Assembly: GCA_035591015.1 (NCBI GenBank)
Contig: JAXIUW010240284.1
Coordinates: 48,442-112,441 of the forward strand
DNA length: 64,000 bases
Reading direction: 5' to 3'
Origin: Cephalothrix simula
Lineage: Eukaryota > Nemertea > Palaeonemertea > Archinemertea > Cephalotrichidae
Shown here in pieces: positions 34,325-44,506 of this stretch. A program made the position numbers and the translations under genes. A model generated the notes under the pieces. The model worked only from the letters and a program-made list of their open reading frames with translations. It did not search any database and was not told the origin of the DNA. The stretch's first letter is position 1. The number at the start of each line of letters is the position of its first letter.

Positions 34325-35728
34325 ATGACCAATTATAGAGCGCTCTTGCTGTGGATCGTTCTAAATACGTTGTTCATTAGTAAAACAGCTTTTGCGCAGG
34401 GCATATTCTATAATGACAGAGCTTTAATTAGCGATATTGGCGGCCTAATGGGTCAGGCTCAGGTTAGCTTGGCTTATGGAACTAGTGCGCTGTGGCATAA
34501 TCCAGCCGGCTTAGTCTTTGCCCCGCATTCAATGGCCATTGGCAATCTTGGACTGCGCTACGATATACTAGACAGCTCAAGCAATCAAAATCTATTTAGC
34601 GTCATGCCCGAGGGCTACTTGGCCTATGCTTGGTCGGGCAGCACCAATTTATTGGCCTCGCCCATGGCGTACGGATTCTCTATTCGCCAAACTTCTAAAA
34701 ACAGTACCAGCTCATCGGTAAGCCTCAACTCTACACTAAATAATCTTGCCAATGTCGGCAGCTTAAACTGGGCAGGGATATTTCCTGATGGCATCAATAG
34801 AAGCCTTAGTATTGACACTAAAAGCAACTACTCTGAAACAGAAGTCAGCTTTGCCATAGCCTTGGCTATCATCCCCGGCCTGCGCCTTGGCATAAAAGAT
34901 AGCTGGACTCGCACCAAAATATCTACACAAGGACGCTATGCAGCCAACTTTCAAGCCGATGCTCAAAGCGGCAACACCGTATCAAATTTGATAGGCAAAA
35001 AGATAACTAATTTCAATTATGAAGGTGAAGTTATCTATCAGAGCATCAGTATTGGACTGCAGGCAGGGTTACCTTATGGTATATCGCTGGGAATAGTCGC
35101 CTCTTTCAATAACTCATTAGGCAGATTTGCCAAGGGTAAGTTTTTAGTCACTCAGTACGAAAATTACCACTATACAAGTCGAGATGCAACGCCTGTTGAA
35201 GCTCAACCAGTTTTAATAACTAAAGATTTGCTATATAAATATGGACAAAGTTTTGGTTTAAGACAGCCTCATTCATTTAGAATGGGCATTGCATGGACTA
35301 GTGATATTGGCGTATTAGAGCTTGATTTTGAATATGAAGCCGCTACCAATGAGGTACTATTTCCATCAGTAATCAGTAGTGCAGAGCCTTTGCTAAGCTC
35401 TGCTGAAGTTATTGATCGGCGAGCAGCATTAATGGGCGGCTCACTAGGTATGGGCTTTGAGATTAACCCTGATCAGGTTTTGCTGATTGGTCTACGCTAT
35501 GCTTCAGCTGGGGCTGAAGGGCTGTTTAGCTCGTTCAAAACGGTCAATGTTACAGCAGGTTACCATGTATCCATCGGTAGATTTTCAATTGAAACGGGCA
35601 TCTTTAGCGAAATACTTAAGGGAAGCCTCAAAGCACCGCAAACACTGTGGGGTGATGACAACATCAACTATGATTTTAACTTTCAATGGCTCAAAGTCGT
35701 GATTAATTTTAGCTATATTTTTGATTAA
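34325..35728 (+). CDS. FadL/OmpP1-like outer-membrane beta-barrel protein
   Basis: A 467-residue protein with a signal peptide (hydrophobic LLLWIVLNTLFIS, cleavage near AFAQG). SLAYGTSALWHNPAGLVFA matches the N-terminal plug/NPAG signature of the FadL/TodX/OmpP1 hydrophobic-compound channels. Alternating beta strands continue to the C-terminus, which ends in an aromatic-rich strand (VVINFSYIFD). The substrate is unknown. It is coupled to the next gene: stop and GTG are adjacent. Confidence 0.72.
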   Translation: MTNYRALLLWIVLNTLFISKTAFAQGIFYNDRALISDIGGLMGQAQVSLAYGTSALWHNPAGLVFAPHSMAIGNLGLRYDILDSSSNQNLFSVMPEGYLAYAWSGSTNLLASPMAYGFSIRQTSKNSTSSSVSLNSTLNNLANVGSLNWAGIFPDGINRSLSIDTKSNYSETEVSFAIALAIIPGLRLGIKDSWTRTKISTQGRYAANFQADAQSGNTVSNLIGKKITNFNYEGEVIYQSISIGLQAGLPYGISLGIVASFNNSLGRFAKGKFLVTQYENYHYTSRDATPVEAQPVLITKDLLYKYGQSFGLRQPHSFRMGIAWTSDIGVLELDFEYEAATNEVLFPSVISSAEPLLSSAEVIDRRAALMGGSLGMGFEINPDQVLLIGLRYASAGAEGLFSSFKTVNVTAGYHVSIGRFSIETGIFSEILKGSLKAPQTLWGDDNINYDFNFQWLKVVINFSYIFD

Positions 35729-37630
35729 GTGCTTGCTAAGACGTTAAAAATATTAATTTTAATATCAGCCATAGTCAGCTTGAGTGGCTGTGAAGAATAC
35801 CTTAATACAAGCTCTGCGTACTCAACCGATTGGGTAGGCAACTGGCGTTTAATTAGCCGTGGCGGTAACTGCTCGCAAGACTTAGAGCTTTCTGATGATG
35901 GCAAGTTTAGGCTTTCAGCGCATTATACTTTCTCTAAGAACGCCATTACCTACAGTGGTTGGGGTGACTATTCTAGCGGAACAAACTCAACGATTATCTT
36001 TGATAATGCTCAGCAATCGTCTTCATCATGGCTTCTCTATTGCTTTTTAACCACCCAAAGTTTGAAGAAGTTTTGGCCTATTGCCGACATTAGTAAGCTG
36101 AAAGTATTTACAACCTTTTCAACTGTATTGGGAAAAGTGCTAGTGCTTAGCAATGCCAAAAATAAAAAGCAGGCGGCCATTGCCATGACTCCCGACAAGG
36201 GCATAATCATCTTTGATATACGCGGAGAACCGCTGTATACAAAGTTTAAGCTAGATAGCTCTGGCGAGATACTTGAAAAAGATGTTAATCAAGTATTGCC
36301 ACACCCACTACAGACCGTATTTATCTCTAAAAGCCCTCAGCAATACACTTTAGATATTCTTGGTTCAACGACGGCTACATTTACCCTCCGTAATCCTCAA
36401 CAGGGTCAAACATGCACTTTGCAATATAGCCTTGACGGCGTAGTTACTAAGACTTTTATATTAGGCACTAACCAGAAATCAATTAGCGTTGACTTAGAAC
36501 GCTTAGACCGCTCTCTTAAAAACCTTACACTAGATGTTTTTACGTTTTCAGTTACTCCCAATACCCATGGTGTAACCTGTGAGATTGTGCTTAGCAGCAC
36601 CATTCCTGTGATAACCGAGATTGAGGCACTCTATAAAAGAAATAACTTTACTACACTGTACGCAGAAAAAAATAATAAATGGCTACAGTGGCGAACCATT
36701 CATGGGCAAGAATTTTTTAAGCAAGCCTATATACCAATGCTCAGCAATCTATGGCGGTTATTGCCGCCAACCTATGCGCTATTGCCTGAAAAACAGCTTT
36801 ATAAAATCAACTTGGTGGGCATTAATACCAGCCTACCCAGTAGCTTACGCATAAAGAACATTGCCCCGCAGATTATCAACTTAGAATACAAGGGCTCTAG
36901 CAGTAGTTTGCAGCGTAACCATGGCATCGCTCAGCCGACGACTAGTTTAGAGTCAAATGAATTCAGCTTAGCCAGCACTCAAAATGTACGCATAGTTATG
37001 AATGGAGACGTACAAGATTATCAACTATATAGCCAAACTGCTGATTTCACACCGTCATTTAGACCGCTGGGAGCTAACACTGTAATTGGTCAGCGTTTGC
37101 CAAAGGGTAAGTACACCATCAAGGCTTCATTCAAAACCCCTAGCCCAAGCATAAGCTACACAGTAGACCCCAGCCCTATAATTGATGGTGCTCTGCTTAA
37201 CTGTATCTATCAGCACTCAGAACCCAGCATAAGTTTGCATCTAGTCTGCCCCGCCTATCAGATAACTTCATTAGCAGGGCTAGAGCAAGTTATGCCCCGT
37301 CTAACACAAGTTATTCTAAGCGATAATACTGTCAGTGACCCCAGTCCATTGCATAAATTAAGTCTGAGTAACATGAAGGCGTTGTCTTTAGATTACAATA
37401 AAATCAAAAGATTAGATCAGCTAGAGAAGTTTCCAATCAAAAAACTTTCACTAGCGGGTAATCCGCTAGAAAGCGTGGCCTTGACGAAGGGTTCACCGCT
37501 ACAACTAAGCCTACAGTTCTTAGACTTGTCCAATACAAATATGCTTTCTAAAGCAGAGCTTTTAACACTAAAAAGTAAGCTGCCGGAGGCATTGGTTATC
37601 GGCTCTGATGGTATGGTTATTTTGCCTTAG
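35729..37630 (+). CDS. Lipoprotein with C-terminal leucine-rich repeats
   Basis: A 633-residue protein starting with GTG at 35729, directly after the preceding stop. It has a lipoprotein signal (ILILISAIVSLSGC). The central region is unrecognised. From about residue 510 on there are leucine-rich repeats of roughly 20-22 residues: LAGLEQVMPRLTQVILSDN, LSNMKALSLDYNKI, FPIKKLSLAGNPL and LQFLDLSNTN. The LRRs resemble the SDS22/internalin type used for protein binding. Pairing with an outer-membrane barrel suggests a surface complex. Its 3' end overlaps the convergent secF by 14 bases. Confidence 0.75.
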   Translation: MLAKTLKILILISAIVSLSGCEEYLNTSSAYSTDWVGNWRLISRGGNCSQDLELSDDGKFRLSAHYTFSKNAITYSGWGDYSSGTNSTIIFDNAQQSSSSWLLYCFLTTQSLKKFWPIADISKLKVFTTFSTVLGKVLVLSNAKNKKQAAIAMTPDKGIIIFDIRGEPLYTKFKLDSSGEILEKDVNQVLPHPLQTVFISKSPQQYTLDILGSTTATFTLRNPQQGQTCTLQYSLDGVVTKTFILGTNQKSISVDLERLDRSLKNLTLDVFTFSVTPNTHGVTCEIVLSSTIPVITEIEALYKRNNFTTLYAEKNNKWLQWRTIHGQEFFKQAYIPMLSNLWRLLPPTYALLPEKQLYKINLVGINTSLPSSLRIKNIAPQIINLEYKGSSSSLQRNHGIAQPTTSLESNEFSLASTQNVRIVMNGDVQDYQLYSQTADFTPSFRPLGANTVIGQRLPKGKYTIKASFKTPSPSISYTVDPSPIIDGALLNCIYQHSEPSISLHLVCPAYQITSLAGLEQVMPRLTQVILSDNTVSDPSPLHKLSLSNMKALSLDYNKIKRLDQLEKFPIKKLSLAGNPLESVALTKGSPLQLSLQFLDLSNTNMLSKAELLTLKSKLPEALVIGSDGMVILP

Positions 37631-38552
37631 CGGTTACTGCTTTGGTGGCTACGTGATTAGTAGCCTTAGTTTCTTTAGCAAATAAGTAGGCCAGCGGTGC
37701 GGCTATGAATAATGATGAGTACGTCCCAACGATAACCCCTGCAGTGAGTACAATCGCAAAATCTCTAATTAATTCGCCACCAAAAATAAGCATAGACCCT
37801 AAGACTAACAGCGTTGTACCCGAAGTAATCAGAGTTCTGCTTAACGTATTAGAAAGACTGATGTTAATAATTTCATCAAGTTTCTTTTTGCTGGGTAGGC
37901 GTTGATGCTCACGAATACGATCGAAGATAACCATGGTGTCATTAATTGAATAACCACCCACGGTTAGAATGGCTGCTACCACCGGCAAAGAAACATCAAT
38001 GCGTGCAACTATAAGTACGGCTAACGCCATTAGTACATCATGGATTAAGGCTATTAATGAGGCTGCCCCAAAACGCCACCCAAAGCGCAACCATATATAA
38101 AGCCCAATGGCCACTAAGGCCATTAAAACCGCCTTTTGCGCCGATGAACGCAATTCTCCACCAACTTTCGCACCAACGCTTTCTATGCGGGCTATTGTAG
38201 CATTAGGCAAGTTGTTGCTGACGTAGTCTTCAAGTTCTTCTCCCTCTATCTGTAGCTGTTGTATTGTTGCGCCCAAGGTGATTAATACAGAGTTTTCATC
38301 AATAGAACCAAAGCGTTGCACCAATACTTCGCCAAGCTCGGGCTGGTTGAAGTAACCACGCAGGGGTTCAATATCTACAGGCTCTTCAAACTCAAGCTGA
38401 ATAACTGTTCCGCCCTTAAAATCAATTCCATAATTAAGCCCTATTGCAAAGTAGGCAACAACTATAGCCAGCATTAACAGCCCCGAAACAGCAAGATAAA
38501 TATTCTTAAAGTCTAAAAAGGGTATGTATAGATTATCTTTAATTATCTTCAT
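37617..38552 (-). CDS. secF: Protein translocase subunit SecF
   Basis: A 311-residue inner-membrane protein with six helices that uses the proton motive force to help Sec-exported proteins leave the channel. NYGIDFKGGTVIQLEFEEP is the SecF N-terminal signature, and GGYSINDTMVIFDRIREH carries the conserved D-T-(V/M)-V-x-F-DR(I/V)RE motif. It is last of yajC-secD-secF. Confidence 0.97.
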   Translation of the reverse strand: MKIIKDNLYIPFLDFKNIYLAVSGLLMLAIVVAYFAIGLNYGIDFKGGTVIQLEFEEPVDIEPLRGYFNQPELGEVLVQRFGSIDENSVLITLGATIQQLQIEGEELEDYVSNNLPNATIARIESVGAKVGGELRSSAQKAVLMALVAIGLYIWLRFGWRFGAASLIALIHDVLMALAVLIVARIDVSLPVVAAILTVGGYSINDTMVIFDRIREHQRLPSKKKLDEIINISLSNTLSRTLITSGTTLLVLGSMLIFGGELIRDFAIVLTAGVIVGTYSSLFIAAPLAYLFAKETKATNHVATKAVTAKAK

Positions 38553-38574
38553 TATAATTCAGTAATTTTTGGCC

Positions 38575-40152
38575 TTAAATCTTAAAGCGTGATAAACGGC
38601 GCCGATTGGGGTAGAAGAGATCAAACAAATAGCGACTAAAGATAATTGCCGTAAACAGACTAGCAATTATGCCCACGCTTAAGGTTACGGCAAAACCCTT
38701 AATAGGGCCTGTTCCGAAGGTGAGCAAGGCCATTGCCGCAAATAGAGTAGTAACGTTGGCATCAAGAATAGTCCATGTCGCCCGCTTAAAGCCCTTATCT
38801 ATAGCTGTGCGAGCTTCTTGCGCTCCAGCGGCCAGCTCTTCTCTAATGCGCTCAAATATAATCACATTAGCATCAATAGCTATGCCCATGGTTAAGACAA
38901 TTCCCGCCAAGCCCGGCAGGGTTAGCGTAGCTCCCAATACGGCCAGCGCAACCAATATCAGCAACAAGTTAAAGATTAAAGCAAGGCTGGCAAAAAAGCC
39001 CGGCAGACGATAATAGATAATCATAAACACCACAATCAGCAAACTGCCCACCAATAGCGACATTACACCCTTACGGATAGAATCTTCACCTAATGATGCT
39101 CCAACCGTGCGCTCTTCTCTAATCATCAATGGTGCCGGTAAGGCTCCAGACCTTAACACTACAGCCAGATTGCCGGCTTGCTCAAGAGTAAATTGTCCGC
39201 TGATTTGCGCCTCACCACTGGCAATAGCATCGCGAATAACCGGTGCTGACTGCACCTTATCATCTAAAACAATGGCCAACTGCCGCCCCCGGTTCCGAGA
39301 TGTAATATCAGCAAACTTGCGTGCGCCAACAGCATTAAAGCTGATGCCCACATAGGGTGCGCCATCATAGCTGCTGATAGACACAATGGCATCGCTTACG
39401 GTTTCTCCAGAAAGTACCGCACGCCGCTCTAGTACATAGGGAATAGTTTCAACTATCTCAGTATTGGTTAGTTCGTCACGGACATCTTGATACTTTACAA
39501 TGTGCCGATCAGGATCCATCGTTTGCGGTGTTACGTTGTCAACTACCAAGAAGAACTCAAGTGTGGCCTGTGTGCCAATGGCAGCCAAGGCACTTTCACG
39601 ATCTTTTAAGCCCGGCAGCTGCACAATGATGCTATCAGATTGATTTTTTTGGATACTTGGTTCGCTAACCCCTAGCGAGTCGACTCGGTTACGAATAACC
39701 TCTAGGGCTTGGTCTAGAGCATTGTTGCGGATACGCTCAAGCTCGGTGTCTGACAGATATATTTTGTACTGCGTTGGGTCAATCTCATCTACGGTAAATA
39801 TACTCAGTATTCGCCCCATTTCGCCGATATTCCAATCTACCTTTGAGCCCGGTGCGAGCTCAACGATAATGCTGCTTCCGTCATTACCAATATCTAGGTA
39901 TTGTACGCCGTCATCAATAAGGCCGTATTCTACTTCTTGCTCGGTGCGGTCAAGAATACGTTTAATGGCAGCATCATAGTCAACATCGGTATCCAGATAC
40001 ATTCCACCTTGCAAGTCTAGCCCGAGGTGCAAATAACCACTTAGTTGCTCAGGCTCCTCGCCTTCAATATATACCTGATAACTTGGATACAGAAAAAATC
40101 CACAACCAGCTATTACTGCTAGAAAAAGAATACTTCGTGATTTTAGTCCCAT
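38575..40152 (-). CDS. secD: Protein translocase subunit SecD
   Basis: A 525-residue partner of SecF with one N-terminal helix, a large periplasmic domain and five C-terminal helices. LHLGLDLQGGMYL (start of P1) and LPGLAGIVLTMGIAIDANVIIFERIREEL are diagnostic. It lies directly after yajC and 22 bases before secF. Confidence 0.98.
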   Translation of the reverse strand: MGLKSRSILFLAVIAGCGFFLYPSYQVYIEGEEPEQLSGYLHLGLDLQGGMYLDTDVDYDAAIKRILDRTEQEVEYGLIDDGVQYLDIGNDGSSIIVELAPGSKVDWNIGEMGRILSIFTVDEIDPTQYKIYLSDTELERIRNNALDQALEVIRNRVDSLGVSEPSIQKNQSDSIIVQLPGLKDRESALAAIGTQATLEFFLVVDNVTPQTMDPDRHIVKYQDVRDELTNTEIVETIPYVLERRAVLSGETVSDAIVSISSYDGAPYVGISFNAVGARKFADITSRNRGRQLAIVLDDKVQSAPVIRDAIASGEAQISGQFTLEQAGNLAVVLRSGALPAPLMIREERTVGASLGEDSIRKGVMSLLVGSLLIVVFMIIYYRLPGFFASLALIFNLLLILVALAVLGATLTLPGLAGIVLTMGIAIDANVIIFERIREELAAGAQEARTAIDKGFKRATWTILDANVTTLFAAMALLTFGTGPIKGFAVTLSVGIIASLFTAIIFSRYLFDLFYPNRRRLSRFKI

Positions 40153-40527
40153 CTAATCTACTTTCTTAGGTTCTTCGTCATCAGCATGGTCATCATCTAC
40201 CTTTGGCTTCTTACTATTCTGAATAACGCTAGCCACTCGTGAACGAGTAAATTTTACCACCGTATTGGGTGCAATCTCTAATGAAATCTCCTCATTATTA
40301 ATTTTCTTGATAGTTCCACGCATACCGCCATCAGTCCATACTTCATCACCTTTTTGCAGGTTACTGACCATATCACGATGCATACGCACCTTTTTTTGTT
40401 GTGGACGAATGACTAAAAGCCAAAAAATCAGAAAAATAATTATGATCGGCAAGAACTGCATCAAAGCCGAACCTGCTCCTCCATCAACTCCTTGAGCCAT
40501 AAGCAAATAACTGATATCACTGCCCAT
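40153..40527 (-). CDS. yajC: Preprotein translocase subunit YajC
   Basis: A 124-residue protein with one helix (LPIIIIFLIFWLLVI) followed by RPQQKKVRMHRDMVSNLQKGDEVWT, the YajC signature. The C-terminal tail is unusually acidic (VDDDHADDEEPKKVD). It is first gene of the yajC-secD-secF operon. Confidence 0.96.
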   Translation of the reverse strand: MGSDISYLLMAQGVDGGAGSALMQFLPIIIIFLIFWLLVIRPQQKKVRMHRDMVSNLQKGDEVWTDGGMRGTIKKINNEEISLEIAPNTVVKFTRSRVASVIQNSKKPKVDDDHADDEEPKKVD

Positions 40528-40916
40528 ATCTAAACTCTCCTCAAAATCTTTGTGAATATTCTATCTACTATCTAAGTAATTTACCTAAGTAATTTGCCTG
40601 ATCAATTCATCTAAGTAAGCTATCTAATTAATTCACCTAAATAATCCCTGCTAAACAATCTATCTAAGTCTATCTTCTAATTACCCAATAACTACCTTCT
40701 AATCTAGGTTAATTATTTTAACAGACTGCAATGCCACCTAAATAGATGTACAGGGTTAAAACTCACCATGTCGGCCGATTTGCTCTGGCCAACTTAGCTT
40801 GGCTAGAGCTAGGCTACTTCAGCCAATTTATTTTAGCTAGTCAACACGGCCAGCTCTGCCAGTACAGCAACATAGCATAGCATAGCTAGCATTGCTGTAA
40901 CCATTAAAACGCTTAA
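40528..40916. repeat. Spacer with ATCTAAGTAATTT-type degenerate repeats
   Basis: A 389-bp gap between yajC and the protease gene with no gene seen. From about 40560 to 40690 variants of CTAAGTAATTTACCTAAGTAA and TATCTAA recur many times. The yajC promoter should lie here. The left part, near 40780-40910, is AGCTAG-rich with no clear structure. Confidence 0.55.
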
Positions 40917-43850
40917 CTAGTTTTTGCGAGCTTCTAAGTTTATTGATGCCTGCCGTGGCTCGGTTATAAAGAGGCGTTCTAGCACTGCTGCTGCCATATC
41001 TCTATCAAGCTCTTCAACGGCTTTAATCTCTGCACTCACATAGTCAAACTGCTGGTTGTGTTCAAAGGCCATCCAATATAAAAACTTCGCTTGGGCATCC
41101 ATTGACGATGGCCTTCTGAGCTTAGCATCAACCACAGCCTGCTTATAGCTCTGAAATTCAGCATCGGGAATATTCTTAAACTCTTCCACAAACTTAGGAA
41201 TAAACTCTGCGATTCTCTGGTCAATTTCTGCCGGCTGAGCAGTAGATGACTGCACTATCATGCCCGAACCCAGAATATCATCATCTTGCTCCATAAATGA
41301 CCACACCACATAGCCTAACTGTTGCTCTGTACGCATAGAAGCATAAAAGCGTGGCTCTAGGGCACGTTGAATAATTAGCAAAGCTCCACGATCAATAGGA
41401 TTACGCCGACCCAGCTGATGATAAACATAGCTAAGCGAATTATTGCCGCTTAAAGGATAATCAAAACTAAGCGTATCACCACTATTAATATTGATGATTT
41501 GAGGCTTAATGCGCTCTGATTGTGGCAGAGCATTGGCGTAAAACTTCTGGGCTTCATAAAGCTCAAAGCGCAGGGCTTGAAGCGATATGTTGCCGACAAC
41601 CGCCCCGTTTATATAGATGCGGTCAAACATTTTCTCTCTAAAAGCCATTACATCAGCTAGAGTTAGGCCATCTATGGCATCTAGCATTGCCGTAGGCGTT
41701 ATGTAGGGCTTAGTTAAAGCCTCGGCACGGTATGTTGAAATCTGACTCGTAGCTGGAAGCAACTTAGTATTGCCCAGACCACGCCGAGTGTTTTCAACCA
41801 CCCATTCAAAAATGGCGTCATTAAAAGTAATGGTTCTAATATTCCGTAAAAAGCTCGCCATTACTGTTGGCATATAGAATGAGTAGCCCTCAATTGATAA
41901 GTCAACATGCCCATTAGAGAAGGAACCATTCACTGCTATGCCGGCCATGCCCATTGTATAGGCAATTTCGTTCATCTTCTCGGCGAGCATGTCAAAATAA
42001 ATACCAGCCATAAGCGCATTTTTAGCTGATGAGTAGCTATCATTTAGATAAATGCGCAGGAGAATCGCAGCTCGTGGTCCATCAAGCCCCCACGGAGGCA
42101 TGTGCCAAACCTTTCCAATATCCGATGAAAACAGTATTTCAGGAACAGGCTGCAAAGCATCAAGTGTCTGCGCTAGTTGATCTTTATCAAGTCCATCGGC
42201 AGCTTGACTAATTTGAATACTGGCATCTTCTTCAGATTTGAAAACAGAACCAACCAGCGTACCTAACTGTTCAAGCTGACTGGCTGAAAAGTCTTTCTGG
42301 TCTATGTTTAACTGTGATACATAGCTTAGTTTATACTTATTAGGGCGTGGAGTTTGGCGCACCGAGATTTGCAACGGCATAAACGGGTTAGGCTGAGGCA
42401 ACTGCCAGTCTGAGGTATAGCTATTTTTAAGGCGTTGCACATAGCTGGGTTCAAGTACCTCTACTGAATAATCTATTCCGTAATAAACCTCTTTAAGTTC
42501 GCCCTGTGTTTCAGGGGCGGCCAGCACAATCAGCATATTATCAGGAGTAAGTTTGGCTAGTATTTCTTCAATAAGTTGTGGTGAATACTGACTATACAAC
42601 ATATATTCTTCTGGCAGAGCCTTGGCAGGATAACGCAGCATTGCGGCACTTAAAAACTGTGCGGTTCGGCCGGCATTGAGGCGGTCTTTCTGCTCTTTTT
42701 CTAAGGCTGCCATTAATTGGTTTTCTTTGAATATATAGTAGGGCAAGCCCTCATCGGTAAACTTTTTAATGGCACCAAGTACCATCTCTAAAACATCTTT
42801 ATAGAGTTCGGTGCCTTTTTTAGTGAGGCTTACATTAATTGATAATGCAGAATAATTGCGGTGCTGCTGACTAGCTCCGGCCATTAATCCCGTAGCAAGG
42901 CCTCTTTGTTTAAGGTTAGACAATAGACTGCCTGCGCCCTCATGCCCCAGCACAAAACCAATCAAACTCAACGGGTGGCTTTGCCAGTACTCAGCTAGGC
43001 CGGGCAATGGAAACTCTATTTGTAGCGACCGTGTATCTTTAAGGGGCTTCACATGAAAAATGCGCAGTGGCTGGTCGCTTTTGTAGTGTTCTGGTAAGTC
43101 TTTTTGATGATAGTCATGATCAGGGATAGCATCAAAATTTTCACGCACCATTTGCTCTAAAGCATCAAGAGGCAGGCTGCTGACCACTGACAAGGCCATC
43201 ACGTTAGCTGAATAGTATTTTTGATAGAAGGTGCGCACATCGGCTACGCTGGCTTTTTCAAGGGTTTGCTTATTACCCGTGGCAAAGCTAGATAGTGGAT
43301 GATTGGGATTGTAGGCCAGCTTCATAATTTGTAGTTGACGGCGATAGTCGCTATCAATATTTTTATCATGCTCAGATTGAATGGCATTTAACTCACGCTC
43401 AACGTAGTGAGGGTCAAATAAAGGCTTTTTGAAGAACCATGAAAATCGATCTAATGCGCCGGCCAAGCCCGCATCAGAAACCGTAAAAAAGTAATTGGTA
43501 TGATCCATGGCCGTATAGGCATTGCCCCCACCAGAATGAGCGCCTAGGTAGTGTTGATATTCATTCGCTCCGGGATACTTCTGGGTGCCTAAAAACAACA
43601 TATGCTCCAGAAAGTGCGCTAAACCGGCCATGTCTGGCGGATTATTTTCTGAGCCAACCGCCACGCTTAAGCTAGCCGCCGATTGATCAAGTTTGGCATT
43701 GTGTACCAGCATCACTCGGAGCCGATTAGGCAGTGTTAGCTCTCTGTATTCATTTTTACCATACTCGTTAGCCGTAGCCATTGGCGATATGATGGCACTC
43801 CAAAACGCTACCAATAGCGTTGCTAGCAGTACTGTTTGTGTTCTCTTCAT
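40917..43850 (-). CDS. ptrA: Pitrilysin-type M16 zinc metalloprotease
   Basis: A 977-residue periplasmic protease with a signal peptide (TVLLATLLVAFWSAIIS, cleavage after MATA). The inverted zinc motif HFLEHMLFLGTQKYP (HxxEH) is present near residue 82, with the downstream glutamate in the ELNAIQSEHDKNIDSD segment. Length and four-domain layout match E. coli protease III (962). It degrades small peptides. It stands alone on its strand. Confidence 0.93.
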   Translation of the reverse strand: MKRTQTVLLATLLVAFWSAIISPMATANEYGKNEYRELTLPNRLRVMLVHNAKLDQSAASLSVAVGSENNPPDMAGLAHFLEHMLFLGTQKYPGANEYQHYLGAHSGGGNAYTAMDHTNYFFTVSDAGLAGALDRFSWFFKKPLFDPHYVERELNAIQSEHDKNIDSDYRRQLQIMKLAYNPNHPLSSFATGNKQTLEKASVADVRTFYQKYYSANVMALSVVSSLPLDALEQMVRENFDAIPDHDYHQKDLPEHYKSDQPLRIFHVKPLKDTRSLQIEFPLPGLAEYWQSHPLSLIGFVLGHEGAGSLLSNLKQRGLATGLMAGASQQHRNYSALSINVSLTKKGTELYKDVLEMVLGAIKKFTDEGLPYYIFKENQLMAALEKEQKDRLNAGRTAQFLSAAMLRYPAKALPEEYMLYSQYSPQLIEEILAKLTPDNMLIVLAAPETQGELKEVYYGIDYSVEVLEPSYVQRLKNSYTSDWQLPQPNPFMPLQISVRQTPRPNKYKLSYVSQLNIDQKDFSASQLEQLGTLVGSVFKSEEDASIQISQAADGLDKDQLAQTLDALQPVPEILFSSDIGKVWHMPPWGLDGPRAAILLRIYLNDSYSSAKNALMAGIYFDMLAEKMNEIAYTMGMAGIAVNGSFSNGHVDLSIEGYSFYMPTVMASFLRNIRTITFNDAIFEWVVENTRRGLGNTKLLPATSQISTYRAEALTKPYITPTAMLDAIDGLTLADVMAFREKMFDRIYINGAVVGNISLQALRFELYEAQKFYANALPQSERIKPQIININSGDTLSFDYPLSGNNSLSYVYHQLGRRNPIDRGALLIIQRALEPRFYASMRTEQQLGYVVWSFMEQDDDILGSGMIVQSSTAQPAEIDQRIAEFIPKFVEEFKNIPDAEFQSYKQAVVDAKLRRPSSMDAQAKFLYWMAFEHNQQFDYVSAEIKAVEELDRDMAAAVLERLFITEPRQASINLEARKN

Positions 43851-44506
43851 AGCCGTTCCGTTATATTGGGTTGGTGTTGCCGAAAGCTGGTTATTATTAG
43901 TTGATTAGTCGACACTACATTAATGGTCAACATAATTTAGGCAAAATGCAATACTAGAATAATCAAAGACTAGTTATGAACAGGCAACGGGCTATGTTGA
44001 CTATCTCATTAACTATGCATTGATTATTTATTGATTATGTATTTGACTATGCATTGATTGATTATATTTAAGTATATGTAAGCATAAAGGAAGCATAAGT
44101 ATAGGAGTATAATTATATGTAAATTAATGAGCCAGCAGGGCTTAGATGCCTAAATGTATTTGTGCGTGGGCTGCCTTGCTGCGACCTATCAGATTGTGCA
44201 ATTGTGGCAATGTGGCTATTCGTTTATGTGGCTATGCGGTTATGCGCCTATTTGATTATGCATTCTATGCATTCCATATATTCTACGTATTACAGATAGG
44301 CTTGCAGCCCATGGATCTAGCGTATTGAGCTTGAAGACTGCATTAATGAAGACTACACTAATTGTACTTTGGCACTAATTAGCGTTTGATAGCTGCGCAA
44401 TCAAAGCGAACTACGGAGCAAGACTTTTTGGCCACAGACTACCGCCTCTGCAACACCTGCTTTTTGATGAAAGAACTTCTTAGATTGAATCTGACTGGAG
44501 CTGGTT
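43851..44506. repeat. AT-rich spacer with degenerate repeats
   Basis: 656 bases upstream of both the protease gene (leftward) and folK (rightward). From about 44010 to 44115 the words TATGCATTGATTA, TATTGATTATGTAT and AAGCATAAG recur; from 44205 to 44290 GTGGCTAT, GCGGTTATGCG and TATGCATTC recur. No convincing gene or tRNA was found. Confidence 0.5.

Noticed and set aside
38669-39013. 114-codon + frame opposite secD
   Set aside because: It is the antisense shadow of a strongly conserved secD reading frame.
44146-44328. 60-codon frame in the spacer before folK
   Set aside because: Composition follows the local degenerate repeats (GTGGCTAT, GCGGTTATG), with no ribosome-binding site.
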